From Bacillota bacterium (lineage in GTDB: Bacteria; Bacillota; Clostridia; Lachnospirales; Lachnospiraceae), in the NCBI GenBank assembly GCA_023435645.1, contig JAEYRK010000066.1, positions 1 through 64,000 of the forward strand: DNA of 64,000 nucleotides. Reading direction: 5' to 3'. Below the pieces are notes generated by a model. That model was not told the origin of the DNA and did not search any database. It worked only from the letters and a program-made list of their open reading frames with translations. Shown here piece after piece: positions 35,472-44,677 of this stretch (position 1 is the first letter of the stretch; each line of letters opens with the position of its first letter). The position numbers and the translations under genes are program-made.

Positions 35472-35765
35472 TTATTTGCAACCCCTTCCATACCAGTCAT
35501 AATCCAGTTCCTTAAATAGCGTTCCGTTTGCTAATGCGGTGAATTCATTTTCATACAGGTCTCTGAAGCATTGCCACGGAACATAGCACATTCCGATCGG
35601 AAACCGGTCCGGATTAAAGTTATCTTCGCAATAGTCTTTGTCTTTTCTGCAGCTGTCCACAGACTCATACTTGCCTGCAACATTGTCACAAACAGGTTCG
35701 TTTGCTCTATATGGTGAAACATTTCTGTTATACCCCATATTGCCACGATACATCCGTCTATCCAT
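35472..35765 (-). CDS. cotJA: Spore coat protein CotJA
   Basis: This 97-residue protein carries the CotJA core FPIGMCYVPWQCFRDLYENEFTA, then NGTLFKELDYDWYGRG. Its N-terminal extension is rich in Asp, Tyr and Cys, longer than the Bacillus form. AAAGGAGAGG precedes the ATG. It starts the cotJABC operon, expected to be read by sigma-E; a weak CATAATAT-like -10 lies upstream (about 35830-35840, minus strand), but no clear -35 was seen. Confidence 0.92.
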   Translation of the reverse strand: MDRRMYRGNMGYNRNVSPYRANEPVCDNVAGKYESVDSCRKDKDYCEDNFNPDRFPIGMCYVPWQCFRDLYENEFTALANGTLFKELDYDWYGRGCK

Positions 35766-35932
35766 AAATCTGCCTCTCCTTTCAAAATCTCACGAGCAAC
35801 ATTCTTCTCATTTTGTTGTTCTATATATATTATGAATAGGGGACAATTCTGTGCCTGTTTTCGACTCTGAAAATATTGCAATGCAAATTATTTATTAATT
35901 TGTTGAATAACGGAATAAAACCATTCAAATGA

Positions 35933-35961
35933 TTGACAATAAATCCAAATTAATATAATAT
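35933..35961 (+). promoter_or_regulatory. Promoter of the dagK-vanZ pair
   Basis: TTGACA (35933-35938) is followed after 17 nt by TAATAT (35956-35961). A TATAAT overlaps at 35954-35959 with a 15-nt spacer. A small CCGTA/TACGG hairpin comes just before the AAGGGAG ribosome site. Confidence 0.7.
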
Positions 35962-36005
35962 TTATCTATAGGGAACCCGTATTTTACGGTAAGGGAGCGA
36001 ACATT

Positions 36006-36932
36006 ATGTATCATTTTATCATTAACCCCAAATCCAGTTCCGGCAAGGGCATCCGCTATTGGTGGTCCGTTAAGAGCGAATTGGATTCCAGACAGATACC
36101 ATACAAAGCCGAATTTACAAAAAATGAAAGACATGCCAGTACTCTTGCTGCTCAGATCTGCAGCGAATACTCCGGTATTAAGAATATTGTAGTTGTTGGC
36201 GGTGACGGAACTTTAAATGAAGTAATCAACGGGATTACTGATTTCGATCAGATCCTTCTTGGATATATACCATCAGGCTCCAGTAATGATTTGGCAAGAA
36301 GTCTTCGGATTCCGAAGGATCCGCTGAAGGCTTTGGAAAACATACTGCAGCCAACCAGATTTGAATATCTGGATTATGGAATCATTCACTTTCCGGAATC
36401 ACAAAAGGAGCCTAGAAAATTCTGCTGTTCCAGCGGAATTGGGTATGATGCGGAGGTCTGTGTAGAGGTACAGGCTTCTCCGTTAAAAAAGCGCCTGAAT
36501 CGCTTTGGGGCAGGAAAGTTGATTTATCTTGCCATTGCCCTTAAGCAATTAATGAGCCTGAAATCCATGGATGTTACCATTCAAGTAGATGGCGTAAGAA
36601 AGGACACCTACAAAAAAGTTCTTTTGGTGTCCAATATGATTCACAAATATGAAGGTGGTGGCCTTAAGATGGCACCTGCTGCCGATCCGACGGACGGTAA
36701 GCTGAGTGTCTGTCTCGTTCATGGGCTTAGTAGACTAAAGTCTTTGATCCTACTTCCTACGCTGGTATTCGGTAAGCATGTGAATTTTAAGGGAATTGAA
36801 GCCTTCCATTGCCATAGCATCGAGATTAATGCTAGCAGGGATGTAGCTGTCCATACGGACGGCGAAGTACCTGCGTTCAGTTCACACATTCAGGTAGACT
36901 GTGTGCAGGGCAGGATACGAATGATAATATAA
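36006..36932 (+). CDS. Diacylglycerol kinase-family lipid kinase
   Basis: This 308-residue enzyme has the DAGK catalytic pattern. FIINPKSSSGKG lies at residues 4-15, the ATP-binding VVVGGDGTLNEVING follows, and GYIPSGSSNDLARSL comes later. It resembles DgkB/YegS lipid kinases that phosphorylate diacylglycerol or related lipids. AAGGGAG precedes the ATG. Its stop overlaps the start region of the VanZ-like gene. Confidence 0.92.
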   Translation: MYHFIINPKSSSGKGIRYWWSVKSELDSRQIPYKAEFTKNERHASTLAAQICSEYSGIKNIVVVGGDGTLNEVINGITDFDQILLGYIPSGSSNDLARSLRIPKDPLKALENILQPTRFEYLDYGIIHFPESQKEPRKFCCSSGIGYDAEVCVEVQASPLKKRLNRFGAGKLIYLAIALKQLMSLKSMDVTIQVDGVRKDTYKKVLLVSNMIHKYEGGGLKMAPAADPTDGKLSVCLVHGLSRLKSLILLPTLVFGKHVNFKGIEAFHCHSIEINASRDVAVHTDGEVPAFSSHIQVDCVQGRIRMII

Positions 36933-36949
36933 TGAAAGCAGGTGCTTTA

Positions 36950-37831
36950 ATGCAGAAACGCTCTCATATTGAGATATCTTCATTAATCGTAGTATTAGGT
37001 ATCATCACTACCCTGATACAATTTACGGTATACTATTTCTTCTCTTCCCCTTATATCGTGTTAGGAGTTGCTTGTCTGACCACAGCCCTATGTACCCACA
37101 TATTGCTTGAACAGACCCTAACCTACCAGTCCAGCTTTATTTATCTGTTGCTGACACTGTTTATCACGATGGTGATTATCTTCCTCACCTACTTCAGCAA
37201 GAGTCAGAATGTCATCCATTATTCTGAGGTTTTACTGGGTATCGTGGCGATAAATTGGTTCATTCCCACACTCCATTGCTATCTTCGTAATATGTTTGAT
37301 TACGGAACCAGAATTGAAGAGTTCACATCCTTTTTCCGGAATGCCGGTATTCTGTTCAATTTATTCTATTTGGGAATTGTCCTCTATGCAACCCTTGCAG
37401 AGGGTGTGTTTCCCTGGGCTTACCGTGCGCTCCCCGAGCAGGCTAATTTTACCCCCTTCTGGTCCATTGCAACTCAGATTGAAGATTATTTGAACCATAT
37501 GATCCCTTTAGGTGATATCTTCACCTACCTGGCAAGCCGAATTCTGCTGTACATTCCCTATGGCTATTATAGCATTCTTCTGTTCAGAAGACGTTCCCGG
37601 CTCTCCAGATTCCTTATTCTATTCCTATTGCCGGTAATCATTGAGGTTTTACAGTATTTTATGATACCGAGCCGCTGTGATATTGATGATATCATTTATG
37701 GCTTCCTCGGCGGACTGGCAGGAGCTCTGTGGTTCCACCTGAATAACGTGATCTTTCATGGGGTATCAGGCAAAACATTCCTGGCAAAGGACTCCGACTT
37801 CAGATACAGTAATAATTCCCTGCATTTCTAA
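36950..37831 (+). CDS. VanZ-like membrane protein
   Basis: This protein of about 293 residues has seven or so hydrophobic segments. The C-terminal VanZ-like domain reads ILLYIPYGYYSILLFRRRS, then LLPVIIEVLQYFMIPSRCDIDD and GFLGGLAGALWF. VanZ proteins are linked to teicoplanin tolerance; the normal role is unclear. The start ATG 36950 has GCAGGTG upstream. An in-frame ATG at 36932 overlaps the dagK stop and is also possible. It is probably translationally coupled to the lipid kinase. Confidence 0.85.
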   Translation: MQKRSHIEISSLIVVLGIITTLIQFTVYYFFSSPYIVLGVACLTTALCTHILLEQTLTYQSSFIYLLLTLFITMVIIFLTYFSKSQNVIHYSEVLLGIVAINWFIPTLHCYLRNMFDYGTRIEEFTSFFRNAGILFNLFYLGIVLYATLAEGVFPWAYRALPEQANFTPFWSIATQIEDYLNHMIPLGDIFTYLASRILLYIPYGYYSILLFRRRSRLSRFLILFLLPVIIEVLQYFMIPSRCDIDDIIYGFLGGLAGALWFHLNNVIFHGVSGKTFLAKDSDFRYSNNSLHF

Positions 37832-37833
37832 AA

Positions 37834-40242
37834 TCACTTCTGGTTCCAGAAGCTTTGCAGTAGCTCCTTCATTCCATTACAGGTTATTGTATGGAAGGGA
37901 TACCATTCCTTGGGAAACAGTTGATAATACTGAGGCTGTATGAATCTCTCATCCAGCAGTAAGATGGCTCCACGGTCCTCCTTCGTCCGAATTACTCTGC
38001 CGGCCGATTGCAGGACCTTATTCATGCCCTGATATAGATAGGCATAATCAAAGCCCTTCCCATTTCTCTGGTCAAAATAACCGCGGAAAAGCTCCCTTTC
38101 ATTACATACCATTGGAAGCCCTGTACCAACAAGCACTGCTCCAATCAGTCTGTTATTCTTCAAATCAATTCCCTCACTGAAGATTCCGCCCATGACACAG
38201 AAACCAACCCGGCTTGTCTCCGGGTTATCCACGAATTCATCCAGGAAGGCTTCCTTCTCCGCCTCAGTCATTTGATTGGTCTGAATGACCAGTCCCTTTA
38301 TCTCCTCCCCTGCCAGCTCTGCCATTGCCTGAAGCATCTGATAGGAAGGGAAGAATACCATATAGTTTCCTGTCCTGGCTTCAGTAAAGCCCTTAATATA
38401 GTCAAGAATTCTTCTATACTCCTTTTCATTCCTACGGGTATATTTGGTGCTGACATCCGATCCAACCATAATCAGGCGGTTCTCCGCTTGAAAGGTGGAG
38501 GGTGCGTATACCGCATAATCGTCCGGTCTTCCACCCAGCTGTTCCACGTAATATTTGATCGGAAGAAGGGTCGCGGAGAATAAGACCGAACTTCTTCCCC
38601 GATCCATATAGCCTGCCAGATTCCTTGAGGGATCCATGCACTGGAGCTTGATCCGAAAGCTGTCTGCCTCGTCATAGTCCGTGTAGATGGTATAGTTATC
38701 ATCATGGATCTCATAGATATTCAGAAAATGCCTGATGTCCAGATAAAGCCGAAGTAGCTCTTCCCTTCCCTCCGGTATAAATTCCTCCTTCAAAAAGAGC
38801 TCCATCTCTGCCATAAGTCCCATAAGGTGCATGCAGAAGGGGTCAATCGTATCCAGAATCTCAAATTCATCGCATTCCCTACGAAGCTTCAGCAGGTCAC
38901 TGTTGCAATGCTCTAGCTGCTTCACCAGCTTCGGACTTTTCTCCTTCACCAGCCTCTTCACCTCTAAAAAGCTGTCCTTATACAGTATGGCGCTATACAT
39001 CTCCCTCGCCCGTTCCACCAGATTATGGGCCTCATCGATCAGAAACACATAATCATTTGGTCTGTTATCCGAAAAAAACCGTCTGAGATGGACATTGGGA
39101 TCGAAAACATAGTTATAGTCGCAGATTACCACATCCGACCAGAGTGTAACATCAAGGCTCATTTCAAAGGGGCATACCATATGCTTGGCAGCATATGCGA
39201 GGATCAGATCCCTGGAGATCTCATGCTCATTGATCAGAAGGTCAAATACTGCATCATTTACCCGGTCAAAGTACCCCTTAGCCCTTTCACAAGCACCGGG
39301 ATTACAATCGGGCTTATCCAGTACACAGATTTTCTCCTTGGCAGTTATTGTAACTACCTTCAGAGATAGACCCTTGTCCTTCAGGATTCGGAAGGTATCC
39401 TCCGCTACAGTACGGGTAATTGTCTTAGCCGTAAGATAGAAAATCTTCTCTGTGATTCCCTCCCCCATGGCCTTTACCGACGGAAATACAGTGGAGATCG
39501 TCTTGCCGACTCCGGTCGGTGCTTCAATAAAGAGCTTCTTCTTCCGGAGAATGGTCTTATAGACTCCGGTTACCAGCTCCTTCTGGCCCTCCCGGTATAG
39601 GAAGGGAAAATCCATTCCCTTGATGGCTGCGGTCCGCTTTTTTGTCCACCCTATCTGCCATACAGCCCACTTCGCATATTCCTCAGTCAGATGTGTAAAC
39701 CACTCCGTCAGCTCCGTAAGAGTCAGAGTCTCTTCAAAATACTTCACATTTTCTGTTTCCAGATTGCAATAGGTTAATCGAATCCCCATCCTCCCATGTC
39801 CATATTTCACAGCATAGATATAAGCATAGCACATGGCCTGGGCACGGTGGACTCCAATCGGTTCTGTCAGATGGGACAGCTCCAGGTATACTCCTTTGAT
39901 TTCATCTATCGTAACCTCCGGTGGATTCATCTCCTCCTCTTCGAAGATTAATACGGAGAAATCCTCTTTTATGGTACTGTTAACAATGACTCCGTCGGCA
40001 CGGCCTTCTATGGTTAGATCAAAGGAAATCTCCTCCCTGGTTATGGGGACCGTGATGCTTAAGGGTACCTCTGCTGTATAATCCGCACCCATCTGCTTCT
40101 GTAGCTTACGATGAAGCCTGCTCCCTGCCTGCATGGCCTCCATCTCACCTCTGGCTCTGGTATTGTCCAGGTCTCCGGATCTCATTATGAATTCCACCAG
40201 GTTTCTTACGGATATTTTAATATTTGGGTAATTCTCAGCCAT
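37834..40242 (-). CDS. XPD/DinG-family DNA helicase with RecB-like nuclease N-terminus
   Basis: This 802-residue protein has two parts. Residues 1-190 show RecB-type PD-(D/E)XK marks: a Gly-x-x-x-His motif, IEGRADGVIV with an Asp, IDEIKG, and HRAQAMCYAYIYAVKYG. The rest is an SF2 XPD-type helicase, with Walker A IEAPTGVGKT, DEAH box VFLIDEAHNLVERAREM, and an Fe-S cysteine cluster around CVLDKPDCNPGACERAKGYF. The final motif is QSAGRVIRTKEDRG. It probably works in DNA repair. GGAGG precedes the ATG. Confidence 0.9.
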   Translation of the reverse strand: MAENYPNIKISVRNLVEFIMRSGDLDNTRARGEMEAMQAGSRLHRKLQKQMGADYTAEVPLSITVPITREEISFDLTIEGRADGVIVNSTIKEDFSVLIFEEEEMNPPEVTIDEIKGVYLELSHLTEPIGVHRAQAMCYAYIYAVKYGHGRMGIRLTYCNLETENVKYFEETLTLTELTEWFTHLTEEYAKWAVWQIGWTKKRTAAIKGMDFPFLYREGQKELVTGVYKTILRKKKLFIEAPTGVGKTISTVFPSVKAMGEGITEKIFYLTAKTITRTVAEDTFRILKDKGLSLKVVTITAKEKICVLDKPDCNPGACERAKGYFDRVNDAVFDLLINEHEISRDLILAYAAKHMVCPFEMSLDVTLWSDVVICDYNYVFDPNVHLRRFFSDNRPNDYVFLIDEAHNLVERAREMYSAILYKDSFLEVKRLVKEKSPKLVKQLEHCNSDLLKLRRECDEFEILDTIDPFCMHLMGLMAEMELFLKEEFIPEGREELLRLYLDIRHFLNIYEIHDDNYTIYTDYDEADSFRIKLQCMDPSRNLAGYMDRGRSSVLFSATLLPIKYYVEQLGGRPDDYAVYAPSTFQAENRLIMVGSDVSTKYTRRNEKEYRRILDYIKGFTEARTGNYMVFFPSYQMLQAMAELAGEEIKGLVIQTNQMTEAEKEAFLDEFVDNPETSRVGFCVMGGIFSEGIDLKNNRLIGAVLVGTGLPMVCNERELFRGYFDQRNGKGFDYAYLYQGMNKVLQSAGRVIRTKEDRGAILLLDERFIQPQYYQLFPKEWYPFHTITCNGMKELLQSFWNQK

Positions 40243-40569
40243 GTATGTCCTCCGTTGAAGCTTTCATCAATCTATTTCCTCTTGTTAACATTTGCCCATT
40301 ACTTCCTTTGAAAGGCATGATACATCCTTCGCCAGCTTCACCAATTCTAAGTCTTCTTATCCTTGTCTTTCTTGTATCATACCGATTGCTCTATATCTTA
40401 TAGTCTTTGATGATACGATATCGATCGGTTTGTTGATACGATATCGGTTCGCATACTTGCAGGATAGCTACTGGCATCCATGTATCATTTCCAATATAAA
40501 AAGCATCTTGTATGATTATATCATAAAGATGCTTGGTTCACATAATGTTTTTACATTGGAACGATATCA
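40243..40569. other. Intergenic region with direct repeats and a hairpin
   Basis: The 327-bp gap upstream of the helicase holds two 13-bp direct repeats TGATACGATATCG (40411-40423 and 40434-40446, 23 bp apart) with a palindromic CGATATCG core. It also holds the terminator hairpin at 40496-40534. No gene is seen. Confidence 0.6.
40496..40534 (-). terminator. Terminator after the basic Ser/Asn-rich gene
   Basis: AAGCATCTT (40501-40509) pairs with AAGATGCTT (40526-40534), with an inner TATGAT/ATCATA stem. On the minus strand TTTTATATTGG follows. Confidence 0.8.
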
Positions 40570-40851
40570 TTAAAACTTCATATCCTCTAAATCCTCGTCG
40601 ATCAGTCCATATCTATAATCCTTGGTCCAATCGGATTTCAGGCTTTTTCTCTGCTTGATGGCAGGTCGCTTGGATTTTTCGGTCTCTTCCTCATCCTTAT
40701 CAAAGTAGCTGAACCTATTATCCCTTGGTCCGCTGCTTCTATTCCTGCTACTATTCCAGCTACTTTCCCTGTTCTTATTATGATTAGCTAAACTATAACC
40801 ATGGTAATTATCCTTTTTTCTGCTCTCAGTTGTATTGGTTGTAGCCACCAA
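40570..40851 (-). CDS. Hypothetical charged, low-complexity protein
   Basis: The product has about 93 residues, rich in Lys, Arg, Asn, Ser and Asp, with no membrane segment. Visible are NKNRESSWNSSRNRSS and a C-terminal GLIDEDLEDMKF. No family is recognised. The start is uncertain. A TTG at 40851 has GAGAGGGG at good spacing; an ATG at 40875 and a GTG at 40899 are in frame with weaker sites. The terminator directly after it supports a real gene. Confidence 0.6.
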   Translation of the reverse strand: MVATTNTTESRKKDNYHGYSLANHNKNRESSWNSSRNRSSGPRDNRFSYFDKDEEETEKSKRPAIKQRKSLKSDWTKDYRYGLIDEDLEDMKF

Positions 40852-41088
40852 AAAATGCCCCTCTCTACCGATCATTATGCAGTTTCTCTGTGTTTCCACG
40901 TATTTATTTTATGCCATTTATGATTAATGTCAATATCTTTAACAATATTTTATTTTCTGTTTTTTTGCTTGCATTTTTTTCCTCAATCTGATACATTCTA
41001 GTTATATTCCTTTAGTTTTTCTTAGAGGATAACAAGTGAAGGTTTACACAAAGCACTTGTCATTAATAATAAAAAGCGAGGTAGTATT

Positions 41089-41451
41089 ATGAGCGAACAC
41101 AATCACAGCGGAAGCTGCGGCTGCGGTCATGATCATGAATTTGAGCATGATTCCATCACATTATCTTTAGATGACGGTACAGAGTTGAATTGTATGGTAC
41201 TGGATATTTTTACTGTGGATGGGAAGGAATATATCGCACTCCAGCCTGAAGAGGGTGAGGAAGAGGAGGATAATGTCTTCCTGTACCGCTATATTCAGGA
41301 AGGTGATGATGATCCCCAGCTGTTAAACATCGAGGATGATGACGAATTTGAAGCAGTTGCCGATGCATTTGAAGAATTACTGGATGCACAGGAATATGAT
41401 GAAATGTTCGATGATGATTACGAGGTTGAGGATGAGGATGAAGAGGAATAA
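41089..41451 (+). CDS. DUF1292 domain protein
   Basis: This 120-residue acidic protein has a His/Cys-rich start (HNHSGSCGCGHDHEFEHD) and the DUF1292 core ITLSLDDGTELNCMVLDIF, then EYIALQPEEGEEEEDNVFLYRYIQ. The tail is nearly all Asp and Glu. DUF1292/YrzB proteins are widespread in Firmicutes with unknown function. The N-terminal cluster could bind metal, which is inference. It is monocistronic with a strong terminator. Confidence 0.9.
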   Translation: MSEHNHSGSCGCGHDHEFEHDSITLSLDDGTELNCMVLDIFTVDGKEYIALQPEEGEEEEDNVFLYRYIQEGDDDPQLLNIEDDDEFEAVADAFEELLDAQEYDEMFDDDYEVEDEDEEE

Positions 41452-41504
41452 GCTCACATGACCTTATTCCCACATAAATGAGACAAATATTTCGTATGAG
41501 CCAT

Positions 41505-41557
41505 AGGATGTTGCATAATGATATGAGTTTTTATCATTATTGCAACGTCCTTTTTTT
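41505..41557 (+). terminator. Terminator after the DUF1292 gene
   Basis: GTTGCA-x-AATGAT pairs with ATCATT-x-TTGCAAC in a long stem extended by AGGA/TCCT, followed by seven T residues. Confidence 0.9.
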
Positions 41558-41655
41558 CCGTTAAGATAAGTTTAATACTTTCCTAAGAATTTAAGCTTAA
41601 AAAAAGATGATAATTTTGGTATAATAGAGCCAAATGAGTGGGAGGCAGGCATATT

Positions 41656-42351
41656 ATGGCAATAAATATACTGATTGTAGATGATGAGACCGAGATTACT
41701 GACTTAATAAAGGTTTATCTCAGTAATGAAGGCTATCATGTTTATCAATTCAACAACGGAGCAGATGCTCTGGAATGCATCCGAACAGTAACACTTGACT
41801 TGGCTATCCTGGATATCATGCTACCGGATATTGACGGTTTTACAATTTGCCGGAGGATTCGGGAGCAGTATCATTATCCAATTATCATGCTTACCGCTAA
41901 GGATGCTGAAATAGACAAGATATCCGGCCTCTCCCTGGGTGCCGATGATTATATTACTAAGCCCTTCCGTCCTCTGGAGCTGGTCGCCCGTGTTAAGGCG
42001 CAGCTCAGGCGATATACGAGATATAATAATGCAGCACAGGAGCCGGAGGAGAATGTGATTGCCTTCTCCGGTCTTTTCATGGAGAAAAGTACACACACCT
42101 GTCTCTTGAATGAAAAGCCTCTCTCCCTTACTCCTACCGAATTCTCTATCCTTTGGCTCCTCTGTACGAACCGGGGCAAGGTTGTAAGCTCCGAGCAGCT
42201 CTTTCTGAAGGTATGGGGAGAAAAGTACTATTCCAACAATAATACCGTCATGGTTCATATAAGGCATATACGGGAGAAAATGAATGATGCGCCGGATAAC
42301 CCGCAGTATATCAAAACCGTCTGGGGAGTGGGGTATAAAATTGAAAAATAA
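41656..42351 (+). CDS. vanR: VanR-like OmpR-family response regulator
   Basis: This 231-residue regulator has a receiver domain with the acidic pair VDDETEI, phospho-acceptor ILDIMLPDIDGF, Thr in IIMLTAKD and Lys in ITKPFRPLEL. The OmpR winged helix ends HIRHIREKMNDAPDNPQYIKTVWGVGYKIEK. Similarity to VanR types is strong. GGAGG precedes the ATG at 41656. An extended -10 TGGTATAAT lies upstream near 41617-41625. It overlaps the sensor kinase gene by 11 nt. A resistance role is not shown, as no vanHAX genes are present. Confidence 0.93.
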   Translation: MAINILIVDDETEITDLIKVYLSNEGYHVYQFNNGADALECIRTVTLDLAILDIMLPDIDGFTICRRIREQYHYPIIMLTAKDAEIDKISGLSLGADDYITKPFRPLELVARVKAQLRRYTRYNNAAQEPEENVIAFSGLFMEKSTHTCLLNEKPLSLTPTEFSILWLLCTNRGKVVSSEQLFLKVWGEKYYSNNNTVMVHIRHIREKMNDAPDNPQYIKTVWGVGYKIEK

Positions 42352-43468
42352 CTTTTCTAAATTAAAACGAAAAATGCTCCTCTGGGTGATCCTTACGGCC
42401 GTCCTATCAGTGATCTTTCTATGGCTTATGATGACCCTCTTGGTAGATGGCGTACTTCAGAATCCCTTCGCCGAAAGCTTTTTGTTTTTATGCCGAAAGC
42501 TCCTGGGAATGGAGCGGGAGCAAGCGATCATGCTATACCAAAGGCTGTTCCAGCGCAATAAGGAACTATGGGTATTATTCGGTTATTTTATTGTCATGCT
42601 GATTGTTTTTTATGGGGTTTTGACACGCTTCACAAGATATTTTAAACAGGTGAATTCCGGACTGGATCAGCTTTTGGAGGAGTCGGAGCAGGAAATCTTA
42701 CTATCTCCCGAGATGGATTTTATGGAAAAGAAGCTGAATCAAATCAAAGCCTCTCTGAATAAGAAAACCCAGGCAGCCCTGGAAGCTGATCAGAGAAAGA
42801 ATGATCTTGTCATGTATCTGGCTCATGATATCAGGACACCGCTTACCTCTGTTATCGGTTATCTGAGTCTTCTGGAGGAGGCTCCTGATTTACCGGCAGA
42901 GCAACGGGCAAAGTATACCCGGATTACCCTGGAAAAATCCTACCGGCTGGAAAAGCTCATCAATGAATTCTTCGATATCACAAGATATAATCTCCAGACA
43001 ATTCTTCTGGAGAAACAGACCATAAATTTACCTTATATGCTGATGCAGCTGGCAGATGAGTTCTACCCCACCCTCGCTCAGTCGGGAAAGCAGGTCCAGG
43101 TGGATGTGGAAGAAAACCTTACCTATTACGGGGATCCGGATAAGCTAGCAAGAGTCTTTCAAAACATAATAAAAAATGCCATCGCTTACAGCTATGAGAA
43201 CAGTACCATAACCATCCGTGGAAAGTCTGCCGGTGATCAAATCCTTCTAACCTTTGAAAACCACGGAAATCAAATTCCGGAGCAACGTTTAAGTACCATT
43301 TTTGATAAGTTCTACCGTTTGGATGAATCCCGCTCCACCACAACAGGAGGCTCCGGTCTGGGTCTGGCAATTGCAAGGAGTATCGTAAATGCCCATGGTG
43401 GTGAAATCTATGCCGAGAGTAATGAAACCCGTACTCTGTTTACGATTTCTCTGCCAAAAAAATCATAA
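42341..43468 (+). CDS. vanS: VanS-like sensor histidine kinase
   Basis: This kinase of about 375 residues has two membrane segments (LLWVILTAVLSVIFLWLMM and LWVLFGYFIVMLIVFYGVL) with a short external loop. The dimerisation/phospho-acceptor motif is YLAHDIRTPLTSVIGYLSLLEE. The ATPase domain has N, G1 and G2 boxes, the last in SGLGLAIARSIV. The start is TTG 42341 with GTGGGG seven nt upstream, inside the end of the regulator gene. The HDIRTP wording matches VanS kinases. It likely senses a cell-wall signal. Confidence 0.92.
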   Translation: MKNNFSKLKRKMLLWVILTAVLSVIFLWLMMTLLVDGVLQNPFAESFLFLCRKLLGMEREQAIMLYQRLFQRNKELWVLFGYFIVMLIVFYGVLTRFTRYFKQVNSGLDQLLEESEQEILLSPEMDFMEKKLNQIKASLNKKTQAALEADQRKNDLVMYLAHDIRTPLTSVIGYLSLLEEAPDLPAEQRAKYTRITLEKSYRLEKLINEFFDITRYNLQTILLEKQTINLPYMLMQLADEFYPTLAQSGKQVQVDVEENLTYYGDPDKLARVFQNIIKNAIAYSYENSTITIRGKSAGDQILLTFENHGNQIPEQRLSTIFDKFYRLDESRSTTTGGSGLGLAIARSIVNAHGGEIYAESNETRTLFTISLPKKS

Positions 43469-43618
43469 GAAATTTTTAAGAATTTTATAAGACTATTGTT
43501 ATACATCACTCCTTTCTTTTTGTCATAATAGAATAGGTCATTGCCTTGTTTCACAAGATAAGCTGATTGAAATTTCGTAATGAATGATCTATAGCTTCAA
43601 ATAAGAAAGGAGTTTGTT

Positions 43619-44677
43619 ATGAGAAGAAAGAAACGATTTCCGATTACTGCCCTCGCAATTTTAGTCATGCTGATCTTCTTAATCATTAAGAGTAGCAGTG
43701 CACTATCTGAACTGCTGGTGATAGACTCCCCGTCAATCTTCCCTACACCGGGATTCAGCACCAGGGATCCCTCAGAAGGCACCGTATTGAACCCTGATCC
43801 ACGAAAAGCCCTATCACCGGATGCTCTGGAAGAAGCAGACCTTGAACCGAGCCCGGCCACCAGTGTCTTGCTCCCATCAGCAACCCGATTGTACAGTCCC
43901 AATGCCATTGTAATCGATTTGGATTCAAAGGAGCTGTTGCTGGAGAAGGGAAGTGAGGATAGAATCTATCCCGCCTCTCTCACCAAAATCATGACAGTAA
44001 TCACAGCCTTAGAAAATCTTGAGGATTTGGATAAGGAGGTATTGATCAGAAAAGAGCTCTATGATCGCCTGACTGCTGAAAATTCCTCCATGGCCGGCTT
44101 CCTTCCACAGGAAAGGGTCCCTGCCATCGATCTTCTCTATGGAGCCATGCTACCCTCCGGCGGAGAATGCTGTATGAGCTTAGCTGAGTATATCTCCGGC
44201 TCCGAAGCAGAGTTTGTTCGCCTCATGAACCAGAAGGCTTCAGACCTTGGGATGGATCAAACTCATTTTACAAATACCACAGGTCTTCATGATAGTGAGC
44301 ACTATACTTCTGTAAGGGATCTGGCTGTATTACTGCAATATTCCCTTCTAAATGATAGCTTTCGGCAAATCTTTACCTCCCAAAGGTATACCTCCTCTGC
44401 CACCAATCTACATCCGGACGGAATTACGATGTACAGTACCATGTTTAAAAACCTGCCAAACAATATTTCCCTTGAGGTGAATTTACTTGGGGGCAAAACA
44501 GGGTATACAAGTAAGGCCGGCTTGTGTTTAGCCAGCCTTGCCGAGGTCGGAGGAAAGGAATATATCATGATATCTGCCGGCGCGGAGGGTAATAAGGCAA
44601 CAGAGCAATTTCATATCACAGATGCCCTATCTGTCTATGCTCTGATTAAGCACCGGCAGTTCGCCGATAAACCGTGA
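43619..44677 (+). CDS. D-alanyl-D-alanine carboxypeptidase (peptidase S11)
   Basis: This 352-residue exported penicillin-binding protein has an N-terminal membrane anchor (ALAILVMLIFLII). It carries the S-x-x-K motif SLTK in YPASLTKIMTVITALENL (near residue 118) and the KTG motif in GGKTGYTSKAGLCL (near 293). The middle motif reads PSGGECCMSLAEYI, so Gly replaces the Asn of the usual S-x-N. It trims D-Ala from peptidoglycan stems. AAAGGAG precedes the ATG. It follows the VanRS-like pair by 150 nt and is a likely target of it. Its end overlaps the converging helicase gene by 51 nt. Confidence 0.9.
   Translation: MRRKKRFPITALAILVMLIFLIIKSSSALSELLVIDSPSIFPTPGFSTRDPSEGTVLNPDPRKALSPDALEEADLEPSPATSVLLPSATRLYSPNAIVIDLDSKELLLEKGSEDRIYPASLTKIMTVITALENLEDLDKEVLIRKELYDRLTAENSSMAGFLPQERVPAIDLLYGAMLPSGGECCMSLAEYISGSEAEFVRLMNQKASDLGMDQTHFTNTTGLHDSEHYTSVRDLAVLLQYSLLNDSFRQIFTSQRYTSSATNLHPDGITMYSTMFKNLPNNISLEVNLLGGKTGYTSKAGLCLASLAEVGGKEYIMISAGAEGNKATEQFHITDALSVYALIKHRQFADKP

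Noticed and set aside
41210..41473. His/Pro-rich minus-strand frame across the DUF1292 gene
   Set aside because: It is the mirror of the acidic Asp/Glu codons on the plus strand.
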